Positions 46,420-54,270 are shown, numbered from the stretch's first letter. The stretch is 64,000 nt of DNA from an uncultured Spartobacteria bacterium (GCA_903882875.1 CAIRYQ010000028.1:1-64000); one strand, 5' to 3'. Numbers and translations: made by a program. The notes: generated from the sequence alone by a model not told the origin.

Positions 46420-47709
46420 TCACGCCATTTCCAACCCGCGGATCGTCCCCTTGCCCGACGAAAACTGATCGGCTTCGATGCCGAGGCGCTCGAGCAGTGA
46501 GACGAAGAGCTTGCTGATCGGTTCGTTGCGCTCGGTGTTGAACGCAAGGTGCTGGCCGTGCTTGAAGCCGCCGCCTGCGAGGAGCATCGGCCAGTTCTGG
46601 TTGCTGTGGCCGTTCGCATTTCCCATGCAGGTGCCGTAGAGCACGGCGGTGCGGTCGAGCAGCGGACTGCCGGTGTCGGCGGCGCCGCTGAGGCTGGTGA
46701 GAAAATCACGGAACGCCTGGAACTGCGCCTCCTCGATTTTGCGCAGCTCCTCGATCATCTCGGGGCGGTTGCCGTGGTGCGTGAGCGAATGCGTCTCGTG
46801 CTGCACGCCCGCGATCTCGTTCAGCACGCCGAGCGGCTGGATGAAAAGGCTGACGATGCGCGTGGAATCCGTCTCCAGCGCGAGCTTGATGAGATCATAC
46901 GTCGTGCGCAGCCGCGTGATGAGCTGCGCGGGCTCCTTGTTTTCCTTCGGCTCGGCCATGGCGACTTTCGGCTTCGGCTTCGTCTCCCAAGACTCGGTCT
47001 GCACGAGCTGCTGTTCGAGTTCGCGGATGGAGGTGAAATATTGATCGAGCCGGCTGCGATCGGTCGCGCTCACGGAATTTTCGAGCCGCTTTGCGCGTTC
47101 GCGCACGGAGTCGAGCAGGCTGCGGCCCGAGCGGAGGTCGCTGATGCGCGACGCGATTTCCTTTTCCGTGCCCTGGATGAACAGCGTGCGGTAGAGCTTC
47201 GCCGCGCTCGTCTCCGGCGGGATGAGGATGCCCGCGCGATTGAAGGACATGCTGCGATCGCCGGCATTGCTCGCGGCGAGGACGAGCGACTGGAAGCGCG
47301 TGTCGTTGCCCACGCGCTCCGCGGCGAACTGATCCACCGAGATCGAATTGCGGAAGCCCGCGCCCGCGGGATGCGGCGCACCGGTGAGGAAGCAGAGTTC
47401 GTTCGCATGGCCACCGTCCACACCCGGATGCGACAGGCCGGAGAACACGGTGAAATTTTCGCGCAGCGGCTCCAGCATCTTCAGATACGGCGAAAGCTCA
47501 TAGCCGCGCCCCTCGCCCTTTGGAAAAAACAGGTGCGGCATGATGCCCTGGTTCGTCTGAATCGTGACGAGCCGCCGCGGTGCTTCCGCATTCGCGCCGC
47601 GCGTGAACGCCGGTCGCATGGCTTCGAGCATCGGGAGCGTGAGCGCGACTCCGATGCCGCGGAGAAATGTGCGGCGTGAGAGCGATGCGGGCGCGGGGAT
47701 GAAGTTCAT
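46420..47709 (-). CDS. DUF1552 protein, Tat-exported
   Basis: A 429-residue protein of the DUF1552 family with a twin-arginine-type signal (SLSRRTFLRGIGVALTLPML). Family blocks are RLVTIQTNQGIMPHLFFPKG, LSHPGVDGGHANELCFLTGA, SISVDQFAAERVG and VLYGTCMGNANGHSNQNWP. Its gene starts two bases after the stop of the DUF1592-type cytochrome gene, the standard arrangement in Planctomycetes and Verrucomicrobia, where the two are presumed partners. Biochemical role unknown. Confidence 0.92.
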   Translation of the reverse strand: MNFIPAPASLSRRTFLRGIGVALTLPMLEAMRPAFTRGANAEAPRRLVTIQTNQGIMPHLFFPKGEGRGYELSPYLKMLEPLRENFTVFSGLSHPGVDGGHANELCFLTGAPHPAGAGFRNSISVDQFAAERVGNDTRFQSLVLAASNAGDRSMSFNRAGILIPPETSAAKLYRTLFIQGTEKEIASRISDLRSGRSLLDSVRERAKRLENSVSATDRSRLDQYFTSIRELEQQLVQTESWETKPKPKVAMAEPKENKEPAQLITRLRTTYDLIKLALETDSTRIVSLFIQPLGVLNEIAGVQHETHSLTHHGNRPEMIEELRKIEEAQFQAFRDFLTSLSGAADTGSPLLDRTAVLYGTCMGNANGHSNQNWPMLLAGGGFKHGQHLAFNTERNEPISKLFVSLLERLGIEADQFSSGKGTIRGLEMA

Positions 47710-47711
47710 GG

Positions 47712-50372
47712 TTATTTCCTTTGGAAGACTTGGTTCACGACGATCTCTTTGATCAACGTGCGCAATCCGTAGCCACCCTCGCGACTGTGCTGGAGGATGA
47801 GATCCACCGACGCGCGATCGGCGTAGCTCACCGGCGCGCCAGTCGCGTAGAGGATGAGCCGCTGGACAAGGTTGCGCGCGAGCACTTCCTCGTCGGCGAG
47901 CAGGATGCGTTTGAAATCGTGGATGTCCTTGAACGGCCGCCCGTCCACGGTCGTGCCGGTCGCGTCCACGGGAAGGCCGAGGCGAACGTTGTTCAGCACA
48001 TGCTGCCACTGCTGCACGCCGACGCCGAGGAACTGCGCCTTCACCGGATCGCCGCCTTTGCGCTCCGAGGGATCGTCCACCTTTTCCCCGACGAAACGGT
48101 ACTGAGTGCGCCACGCGCCGATGACGTCGAAATTCTCCAGCGCAAAACCCGCGGGGTCCATCTTCGCATGGCACCCGGCGCAGACGGCGGTGTTGCGGTG
48201 CTTGTCGAGCTGCTCGCGGATCGTCGTGAGGCCGCGGATGTCGGGATCCACCGCCGGGATGTCCGGCGGAGGCGGCGGCAGCGGGCGGCCGATGATGCGG
48301 TTCATCACCCACGCGCCGCGGAGCACAGGCGAGGTCGTCGTGCCGTTTGCGGTGAGCTTCAAAATCGCGCCCTGCGTGAGCAGCCCGCCGCGCGGACTGC
48401 CCGCGGGCTTTGGCACGCGGCGGATCGCGCTGCCCTCCACGCCGGGGATGCCGTAGTGCTCGGCGAGGCGCTGGTTGATCATGAGAAAGTCGGAGTCCAC
48501 GAGATGCGAGACGCCGAGATCCTTTGTGATCATCTCGCGGAAAAATGCGCGCGTCTCGGCGAGCATCGCGTCGCGGAGATCGGGACGGAACTCCGGGTAG
48601 AGCTTCACGTCCGGGCTGGTGAAATCAATTTTCCGCAGCTCGACCCACTGGTCCAAAAAGTCCGCGATGAAGCGTTCTGCTTTTGGATCGTCGAGCATCC
48701 GGTCGAGCTGCTTTGCGAGCGTGCCGCCACCGAGCTGGTTCTTCGCGGCGAGCGCGATCAGCTCGTCGTCCGGCATCGAGTTCCAGATGAAATACGAGAG
48801 GCGCGACGCGATGGAATGGCTGTCAATGCGCGTCGGATCCTTCGGGTGCGCCTGCGGCTCCTGGAGGTAGAGGAAGTCCGGCGAGCAGAGCGCGGTGCGG
48901 TACGCGTCGCGCATCGCAGTCTCAAAGAAGTCGCCCGCCGCGATGTGATCGCGCGCGATTTTCACATACACCGCAACTTCCTCCGGCGGCACCGGGCGGC
49001 GGAACGCGCGCGGCAGAAAATCATTCAGCAGCCGCTCCGCATCTTCCGGCGGACGCGGTGACGCGGCGGTCCACACCGGCTGCCATTTTTGAAACTCCGC
49101 ACCGTCCACATGATGCGGACGCGCGCCCGGACGCCGCACGGGAATCGGCGGCTGACGCGGATAGACGAGCGGCCCAGGGTAAGGCGTAGCGTCGGCGACA
49201 CGCTTCGCGGCGAGTTGCGCGATCGGGAGATTGCCGAAAAGCCGCCGGTGACTCGCGGGCGGCCACGAGTCGTTCAGCGGGCCCTCGATATCCACAAAGT
49301 CCACGGCGACACCGGGACCCTCGTAGTTGAAGGGCGTGTTGAAATTGCCCCACAGGTTCGCGGGATTGAGCTGGAGATCGTCGGCGGCGTTCAGCCATAC
49401 GGTCATCTCGTGCTCCTGCGGCTTCAGCGACGGCGCGTCGAGATACGCGATGAGCCGTCCGCTCGCCGTGAGCGCGAAGGACTGCATGCGCGTCGCGGGA
49501 AGAATCTCGCCCTTGTTGAACTCGAAACTCCAGAGCGACATCCGCAGGCGGTAGAAGCCCGAGTGATATGGCGAGAATGTCTCGAACTCCGGCGTGAACG
49601 CAGGCCGCGCGTGCGTGATGATGCCGAGCGAATCCATTTCCTGGAGGATCGGCAGGCGCTCGTTGAAATCCATCCCCTTGCCTCCTCCCGGCGGGTGGAT
49701 GCGGCCGACGAGATCCATGTCCACCTTCATCTTGTGGATGGGAAAAATGGATTCACCGAATTGCGCGAGACCTCCGATGCGCCGGTTGCGCTGCTTCCAC
49801 ACGATCGGCTTGTCCTGATGCGCGATCGCCGCGTCGAGCACGTAGTCAGCGGCCTCAAGGTACTTCCGCATCTGCACCGCCGACATGTCGAGCGCCGTCG
49901 CCGCCTTGTCGAAGCCGTCGAATCGCCCGTCCTCCGGCAGCAAATCCTTCACGAGCATTCCGGGCATCGAGAAAAGATCGCGGATCGTGTTCTCATACTC
50001 GGTGCGGTTCATCCGGCGCAGCGGCACGCGGCCCTGCTCGCGCTGGCGCTTGCCGTCCGCGCGCGCAAGCAGATCATTGAGCCCCTTCAGCATCGCCTCG
50101 CGCTCCGCCGCGGCTGGCTGCTCCTTTTTCGCGGGCGGCATCTCGCCCGCGCGCACTCGGTCGTGGATTTTCACCCAGCGCGCGAACGTCTCCGCATTTT
50201 CAAAATCCGGCGCGAGCGCCGTAAGGTCGAGGCCGCCCTTTTTCGTCTCCGCATCGTGGCACTCCGTGCATCGCTTCGTGATGAACTGCTTCGCCGCGCC
50301 CGGCAGTTCATCCGCCGCGCACAGCGGGATGAACACGAAAAGAGTGAATGAGAAAAATAGCGCGGCACGCAT
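47712..50372 (-). CDS. PSCyt1-DUF1587-DUF1592-DUF1588-DUF1585 secreted cytochrome-type protein
   Basis: An 886-residue exported protein (signal MRAALFFSFTLFVFIPLCAA). A PSCyt1 module carries the heme motif CTECHDAETKKGGLDL and the GEMPPAKKEQP ending. Then come DUF1587 (PLRRMNRTEYENTIRDLF), a DUF1595/1592 block (RPPEDAERLLNDFLPRAFRR, SRLSYFIWNSMPDDEL), DUF1588 (GLLTQGAILKLTANGTTTSP, CAGCHAKMDPAGFALENFD, a second CxxCH) and DUF1585 (NLVQRLILYATG). It is the upstream partner of the DUF1552 gene. The start at 50372 is the one giving the signal peptide. Confidence 0.93.
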   Translation of the reverse strand: MRAALFFSFTLFVFIPLCAADELPGAAKQFITKRCTECHDAETKKGGLDLTALAPDFENAETFARWVKIHDRVRAGEMPPAKKEQPAAAEREAMLKGLNDLLARADGKRQREQGRVPLRRMNRTEYENTIRDLFSMPGMLVKDLLPEDGRFDGFDKAATALDMSAVQMRKYLEAADYVLDAAIAHQDKPIVWKQRNRRIGGLAQFGESIFPIHKMKVDMDLVGRIHPPGGGKGMDFNERLPILQEMDSLGIITHARPAFTPEFETFSPYHSGFYRLRMSLWSFEFNKGEILPATRMQSFALTASGRLIAYLDAPSLKPQEHEMTVWLNAADDLQLNPANLWGNFNTPFNYEGPGVAVDFVDIEGPLNDSWPPASHRRLFGNLPIAQLAAKRVADATPYPGPLVYPRQPPIPVRRPGARPHHVDGAEFQKWQPVWTAASPRPPEDAERLLNDFLPRAFRRPVPPEEVAVYVKIARDHIAAGDFFETAMRDAYRTALCSPDFLYLQEPQAHPKDPTRIDSHSIASRLSYFIWNSMPDDELIALAAKNQLGGGTLAKQLDRMLDDPKAERFIADFLDQWVELRKIDFTSPDVKLYPEFRPDLRDAMLAETRAFFREMITKDLGVSHLVDSDFLMINQRLAEHYGIPGVEGSAIRRVPKPAGSPRGGLLTQGAILKLTANGTTTSPVLRGAWVMNRIIGRPLPPPPPDIPAVDPDIRGLTTIREQLDKHRNTAVCAGCHAKMDPAGFALENFDVIGAWRTQYRFVGEKVDDPSERKGGDPVKAQFLGVGVQQWQHVLNNVRLGLPVDATGTTVDGRPFKDIHDFKRILLADEEVLARNLVQRLILYATGAPVSYADRASVDLILQHSREGGYGLRTLIKEIVVNQVFQRK

Positions 50373-50483
50373 CTCGCGTATCAGCTTCGCATTCACAATG
50401 TTCTTAGGGGGCGTACCGGCAGGTCTGAGACCTCTGCGAAAAGCAGGCGCACGAGGATGGGGCGGATATTTGACCCCGGATTT

Positions 50484-50539
50484 CACGGATGACACGGATG
50501 GGTTTCAAATGGGGAGTACTTTCATCCGTGCCATCCGTG
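50484..50539. repeat. Inverted repeat, 17-bp arms
   Basis: The arms CACGGATGACACGGATG (50484-50500) and CATCCGTGCCATCCGTG (50523-50539) pair except for one central position; each arm is itself a doubled 8-mer. It lies just upstream of the DUF1592-type gene. The rest of 50373-50599 shows no gene. Confidence 0.7.
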
Positions 50540-50599
50540 GTTCCTCCTCGGCGCCCTCCGTGGAGTTTCACAGGGGTCTCCGTTGGCGTTGGGGTGGCG

Positions 50600-50866
50600 T
50601 CATGCGCGCCATCCTCGATACGAATACGGCCCTCCGCCGCCCTTGCCCGCGCTGAGGCCGAAGGCGAAATTCGTCACATTCCTCTGCCCGTTTGCGGCCA
50701 CCGCATTCGGGTCATTCGCCACGCCATTCGCCACGCCATTCGTCGTAGCCCACGCTTGGAAAAACGTCTGCCCCGTCCCCATCAGCGCGATGTCGAAAGG
50801 GTTCTTCGCGCCGTTCGTATTGCCCGCGATGTGAATGGCCGCGCTCCTGCTGGCGAATTGCGCTTC
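50600..50866 (-). pseudogene. C-terminal fragment of a choice-of-anchor-type secreted protein
   Basis: This open minus-strand frame reads SRSAAIHIAGNTNGAKNPFD, then IALMGTGQTFFQAWATTNGV and NVTNFAFGLSAGKGG before a stop at 50600. The NPF.I.L.GTG block and the W-x-x-x-N-G...N-x-x-x-FAFG ending are typical of the end of large choice-of-anchor-D/autotransporter-like proteins in Verrucomicrobia. No start or upstream body is present, so this is debris. It abuts the methyltransferase fragment at 50920. Confidence 0.5.
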
Positions 50867-50919
50867 GCCCGTCTTTCATCTTCCCGCACAGGCGGTCTTC
50901 CGCTAATGCCACACCCCGC

Positions 50920-51105
50920 ATGGGCACCCTCTGCTACGGCGACCGGCGAAGCCGGTTTCCATTTCTCGACATCCTCCGCCGCTACGTCGCGGACGCCTCC
51001 GTGGACCTCGTCTATCTCGACCCGCCCTTCAACAGCGCGCAGAACACCAACGCCTTCTTCCAGGAAAAGGACGGCACCGTCGCGGCGCAATCATCGGTCT
51101 GCTAG
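50920..51105 (+). pseudogene. DNA methyltransferase, N-terminal fragment
   Basis: A 61-codon frame starts MGTLCYGD and contains RRYVADASVDLVYLDPPFNS and AFFQEKDGT. This is the N-terminus of adenine/cytosine-N4 DNA methyltransferases of the beta-like class, in which DPPF is catalytic motif IV. Similarity stops after GTVAAQ and the frame ends four codons later. Compared with the usual YYGDNLDVLRR start, an extra in-frame stretch (RRSRFPF) sits after GD, containing a perfect ACCGGC-GAA-GCCGGT hairpin at 50942-50956. The matching C-terminus lies at 52710-52952, beyond the three-gene cassette. Confidence 0.72.
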
Positions 51106-51167
51106 ATGTCACCGAAAAGGTCTTGAACCTGCTTTCGGAGCCTCTAGCCTCCCGCCCCGCTTGTTCC

Positions 51168-51671
51168 ATGAAGCCAGAAAAAAAACAGATCGTGCTGGAT
51201 CCGCAAAGCGACAGACCCGGGGTCAGTCTGTTTGCCGACAGTTTTGCTATTCACGATGCCGGTGCTTTCGTCGATTTAGATTTCTTCAATACGCGCGCGG
51301 GAACGGGTGTGACTATCCGGGTTCAAAAAATCACCATCGCGCAGCAGAAGGACGGTTTCGTCAAATACCTGAAAGAGATCGGATATCCCGAGGCCGCGGC
51401 TCCGTTGGCCAAGCTGTTCGTCCCGTCGCAGGTGCTATTCGCGGATATGATCGGCCTTGCACGCCACGGCGAGATGACGGAGTTCTCGTTTCACGCCGTG
51501 TGCTGGAAAGTCACCATTGAAAAGGGGCGCGCAATGGCGAAAAAACAAAAGCATTCTGACGAAAAAATCCCAATGCCTGCATTCTGCGTCGCACTGATCC
51601 GAAGTAATTTGGACCTGCAGCGGCACTGGGTCGGCAGCCTCTACCCCAAAGAAAATGAAAACCCTGCTTAA
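51168..51671 (+). CDS. Cassette gene A, unknown
   Basis: A 167-residue protein, first of three overlapping genes that lie between the two halves of the methyltransferase gene. The ATG at 51168 was chosen (MKPEKKQIVLDPQSDRPG); an earlier ATG at 51123 is possible. The N-terminal half reads as a beta-rich domain, GVSLFADSFAIHDAGAFVDL and GVTIRVQKITIA, faintly like small DUF3467-type proteins (weak, inference). The second half contains MPAFCVALIRSNLDLQRHW. No signal peptide or membrane helix. Composition is clearly less GC-rich than flanking core genes. It overlaps gene B by 17 bases. Confidence 0.65.
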   Translation: MKPEKKQIVLDPQSDRPGVSLFADSFAIHDAGAFVDLDFFNTRAGTGVTIRVQKITIAQQKDGFVKYLKEIGYPEAAAPLAKLFVPSQVLFADMIGLARHGEMTEFSFHAVCWKVTIEKGRAMAKKQKHSDEKIPMPAFCVALIRSNLDLQRHWVGSLYPKENENPA

Positions 51672-52158
51672 AACACAGCTTAAAGAGAGCACAGCCGGCG
51701 GTTTGAGCCTTGCCGATGACGACACTTATGCTGACGGCTCGCCATTTTCAGTCGCCCCAGGTCCTGATGTGCTAAGTATCGCAGCGCATGGGCACGATGA
51801 CGCCGAGCAGTCGGCAGACTCCAGCCAGGAACCACAATCTTACGAAGGTGCAGAGCAGCAGGCGGAGACGGCTGAGGTGGTCGTTCAACTTAGTGACACG
51901 GCTTATGGCAGCAAGGAAGAGGAGCGCTTCCATGAGTTGGTCATATTGCGTGCTTCCAGAAAGGCGACCGAGGAGCAGCAGAAGGAGTTTGTTGTGCTTC
52001 AGGCCGCCCGGCGCGCGGCATTGCAGCCTGATTCAACGGACGCGATCCTTCAAGAATACCGTCGCCAGCAGTTCTTCCTCGATGCGCTTCAAGTCTTAAG
52101 CCGCCATGCCAAGTTCCTCGAACCCGCGAATCAAGCGAGGCCCCGGACCTCCCGATAG
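51655..52158 (+). CDS. Cassette gene B, acidic helical protein, unknown
   Basis: A 167-residue protein, second in the cassette. The N-terminal half is acidic and low-complexity (DDAEQSADSSQEPQSYEGAE), probably disordered. The second half is helical and likely coiled-coil (EERFHELVILRASRKATEEQ, ILQEYRRQQFFLDALQVL). No family recognised. It overlaps gene A by 17 bases and the HNH gene by 53 bases, so translation of all three is probably coupled. It may act as an adaptor or partner for the nuclease (inference). Confidence 0.6.
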   Translation: MKTLLKTQLKESTAGGLSLADDDTYADGSPFSVAPGPDVLSIAAHGHDDAEQSADSSQEPQSYEGAEQQAETAEVVVQLSDTAYGSKEEERFHELVILRASRKATEEQQKEFVVLQAARRAALQPDSTDAILQEYRRQQFFLDALQVLSRHAKFLEPANQARPRTSR

Positions 52159-52708
52159 GCTTACCGACAGCAACGTCCGGGTGAAGGCGTGGCCTCACCT
52201 GCTGGCGGATTTTAAATCCCGGTGCGGATATACGATGCGGCACCGTCTGGACGACCCCGATTCCCAGATGGAGATCGACCATTTCGACCCGACGCTCGAA
52301 GGGGCGGCGCGGAATCAATACTCAAATTTGATGCTGGCCACAGCCCATTGTAATAACTTCAAACGCAAGACGTGGCCGCACAAGGCCCTACAGGAACAGG
52401 GATATCGTTTCCTCAATCCCACGGTCGAGCAGGACTACGGGGTGCATCTTTTTGAGAATCCGGAAACCCATGAACTGGAGACCACGACCTCAGAGGGGCG
52501 TTATCACATCGACATGCTCGATTTGAACAACAATGCATTCGTGCGGGAGCGGAAAACTCGCGCTGAATTGCGCAAGCTCAGAAAGACGCTGCCTACACTG
52601 GGCGGCAGTCCGTCCCAGCTTAGTGAGATGATCAGGATGTTGAGCGCGGTGCGATCCATGATTCCCCCCATCGCCCCGCCGCCTCCTGGCGCGGATTTGA
52701 TCTACTAA
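52106..52708 (+). CDS. Cassette gene C, HNH endonuclease-like protein
   Basis: A 200-residue protein with a recognisable HNH nuclease core at residues ~38-95: RCGYTMRH, then EIDHFDPTLEGAARNQYSNL and CNNFKRKTWP. The order is D-H-F, a central Asn, then C-N-N..K..WP. The C-terminal half (FLNPTVEQDYGVHLFENP, LDLNNNAFVRERKTRAEL) follows the layout of HNH proteins found near mobile or defence genes. One of the usual zinc cysteines is replaced (CGYTM rather than CxxC), so it may lack the structural zinc site. Its start overlaps gene B by 53 bases. Likely a DNA-cutting effector (inference). Confidence 0.7.
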   Translation: MPSSSNPRIKRGPGPPDRLTDSNVRVKAWPHLLADFKSRCGYTMRHRLDDPDSQMEIDHFDPTLEGAARNQYSNLMLATAHCNNFKRKTWPHKALQEQGYRFLNPTVEQDYGVHLFENPETHELETTTSEGRYHIDMLDLNNNAFVRERKTRAELRKLRKTLPTLGGSPSQLSEMIRMLSAVRSMIPPIAPPPPGADLIY

Positions 52709-52709
52709 C

Positions 52710-52952
52710 AACAAAACCGCCGCGAGGCAGAAGGCGCCCACGGCTAAGATGAAGGAATGGGCGGCGACGTGCGGCTTCTACACGAGCGCGTTCAACGGGC
52801 AGAAGTTCCCGCGCATCCGGCTCCGCACCATCGGGCAACTCCTCGCCGGAGTCGCCATCGAGCGCCCGAGCGGGAACGTGGCCGTGGATGAGACCTTCAA
52901 GAAGGCCCCGAAGGCGAAGGCGAAGCGCGGGGAGCAGACGGAGATGCTGTGA
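52710..52952 (+). pseudogene. DNA methyltransferase, C-terminal fragment
   Basis: Directly after the HNH gene stop, an open frame encodes QKAPTAKMKEWAATCGFYTS, then FPRIRLRTIGQLLAGVAIER and ETFKKAPKAKAKRG before a TGA. The GFY.S...G..FP.I...TI..LL.G...  pattern followed by TFKKAPKAK is the normal end of the same methyltransferase family whose N-terminus lies at 50920. The central target-recognition and cofactor regions are missing. An ATG at 52749 could start a 67-residue product, but this is unlikely to be functional. Confidence 0.7.
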
Positions 52953-53054
52953 GCGGCATGAAGCCATCTCCGGAATGTGGAACGGAAGGCCCGCTAGCCG
53001 CGCCTCGTGAGAGCGCAGGCTGAAATCTCCTCCGGGTGCGGCTGCAAGGAGTGC

Positions 53055-53074
53055 CCACGCTTTCACAAGCGTGG
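53055..53074. repeat. Short perfect hairpin
   Basis: CCACGCTT-TCAC-AAGCGTGG is a perfect 8-bp stem with a 4-base loop in the 664-base gap 52953-53616. It may be a dispersed repeat or a terminator for the upstream cassette; no T-run follows. Apart from this hairpin and the tandem repeat, no gene is seen in the gap. Confidence 0.5.
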
Positions 53075-53182
53075 CTACGGATGGTGCGCATCGCTCTGTG
53101 CGCGTTGCGGCTGGTCAAAATTAGCCAATAACAGGGGGGATCATGGGAAAGTGGCAAAAAGTGGCTGTTTTTGTGGTTTCCC

Positions 53183-53357
53183 CATGTCCGCGAGTGCTCC
53201 GGGGATGTCCCCCGAGTGGTCGGGGGACATCCTCCGAGTGGTTGGGGGACATCCTCCGGGTAGTCGCAGGACATTGATCGAGTGGTCGTACGACATTGAT
53301 CGAGTGGTCACACGACATTGGGCGAGTGGTCGTACGGCATTGGGGGAGTGGTCGGAT
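53183..53357. repeat. 22-bp tandem repeat array
   Basis: Seven consecutive 22-bp units start at 53204, 53226, 53248, 53270, 53292, 53314 and 53336; a degenerate unit precedes them from 53183. The consensus is close to GACATYNNNCGAGTGGTCG plus three bases. The first three units end in G-rich sequence and the later ones in GTAC/ACAC, showing two subtypes. It is non-coding and lies just downstream of the methyltransferase fragment. Confidence 0.9.
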
Positions 53358-53540
53358 GGTGTCATGCTTACAGTCATCCTGACTTGGTTATGCTGGAATG
53401 CGTGTGGATTGACCGACGCGAATCAATACCAGACGCACAGTCGCTACGAAGTGCCGCGTCGTGTGACAAAAACCGCAATGAAGGCGGGATGAGGCGGGCC
53501 ATCCAAAGCCGAAGCCCGGAGTCCGCTACCCGGAAGGAAA

Positions 53541-53571
53541 ATGCAGCCCGGCGTGCCTTCCGCTTTTGTCC
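53541..53571. repeat. Imperfect direct repeat, left copy
   Basis: ATGCAGCCCGGCGTGCC, then CCGCTTTTGTCC, resembles the copy at 54148-54176. The two copies bracket the gene at 53617-54093. Confidence 0.4.
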
Positions 53572-53616
53572 TTCAAAACCGCCCCTTCCTCACTCATCTT
53601 TTGCCCGCTCCCCGCC

Positions 53617-54093
53617 ATGACTCCCGAAGATCCCATCCTCGCCGAACTCGCGCTCATGCTGGCGGAGGCGGAGACGTATGGCGAGGAGGAGCATGGGAAG
53701 CTCGCAGAGCTTTTCGACCTGGTCCGCGAAGGGCTGGCGGCCATCGCGGCCAAGCCGGACATCACGCCGGAGGAGGCGGCGCAGCACCGGGCGACGTTCC
53801 GGGAGGCGTGGCTCAAGGTGTTTGAGGCGACCCGCGCCATCGCGGAAAAGAAGGATGAACTCCTCGTCGCAGGCGCCAATCTTGCCGAATCCATGCAGCC
53901 GCTCTCGATGATGACCCTGCGCATCGCGCACAGGATTCGCTGCGCGATGGAGGATGGGAGCTTCACGGGCACGTGGGAGCAGCGCGAGGAACTGCTGGAG
54001 ATGGCGGAGGACATCGAGGACCGCCGCGAGTCGTTCATGGAGTATCTCACCGCGGAGGACATCCGGCTGCTCCGCGACGAAGGCGTGCTTTAG
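53617..54093 (+). CDS. Hypothetical helical protein
   Basis: A 158-residue acidic, largely helical protein without a signal peptide or membrane segment. The ATG at 53617 (MTPEDPILAELALMLAEAET) was chosen over an earlier ATG at 53566, whose extra residues resemble translated intergenic sequence. Several heptad-like stretches (REELLEMAEDIEDRRESFME) suggest coiled coils. No family recognised. It is flanked by imperfect direct repeats and lies beyond the 22-bp array, so it may belong to the accessory block. Confidence 0.55.
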   Translation: MTPEDPILAELALMLAEAETYGEEEHGKLAELFDLVREGLAAIAAKPDITPEEAAQHRATFREAWLKVFEATRAIAEKKDELLVAGANLAESMQPLSMMTLRIAHRIRCAMEDGSFTGTWEQREELLEMAEDIEDRRESFMEYLTAEDIRLLRDEGVL

Positions 54094-54147
54094 GTCCCAA
54101 CCATTCCTATCCGGCTTGTTGATAACGCTGGGGGAAATCGTGGCGAG

Positions 54148-54176
54148 ATGCAGCCTGGTGTTGCCCGCTTTTCTAC
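54148..54176. repeat. Imperfect direct repeat, right copy
   Basis: ATGCAGCCTGGTGTTGCC, then CGCTTTTCTAC, is similar to 53541-53571. It sits in the 177-base gap before the thioredoxin-like gene; nothing else is seen in that gap. Confidence 0.4.
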
Positions 54177-54270
54177 GCAGTGCTGCAGCGCATCAATGCG
54201 TGCCGCAAGGTCATCGCACCCACGCCTGCCGGCCCGGCTCATGGCAGCAATCCTGCTCCGCAGATGAATC

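Noticed and set aside
53183-53357. CRISPR array
   Set aside because: Units are contiguous 22-mers without unique spacers, and no cas gene is in the window.
53121-53377. Open minus-strand frames through the 22-bp array
   Set aside because: The protein-like repeats simply reflect the DNA tandem repeat. No start signal or plausible protein context.
53364-53492. Short open frame after the tandem repeat (LTVILTWLCWNACGLTDAN...)
   Set aside because: It has a hydrophobic start but no ribosome binding site and no family resemblance, and it follows repeat DNA. Insufficient support.
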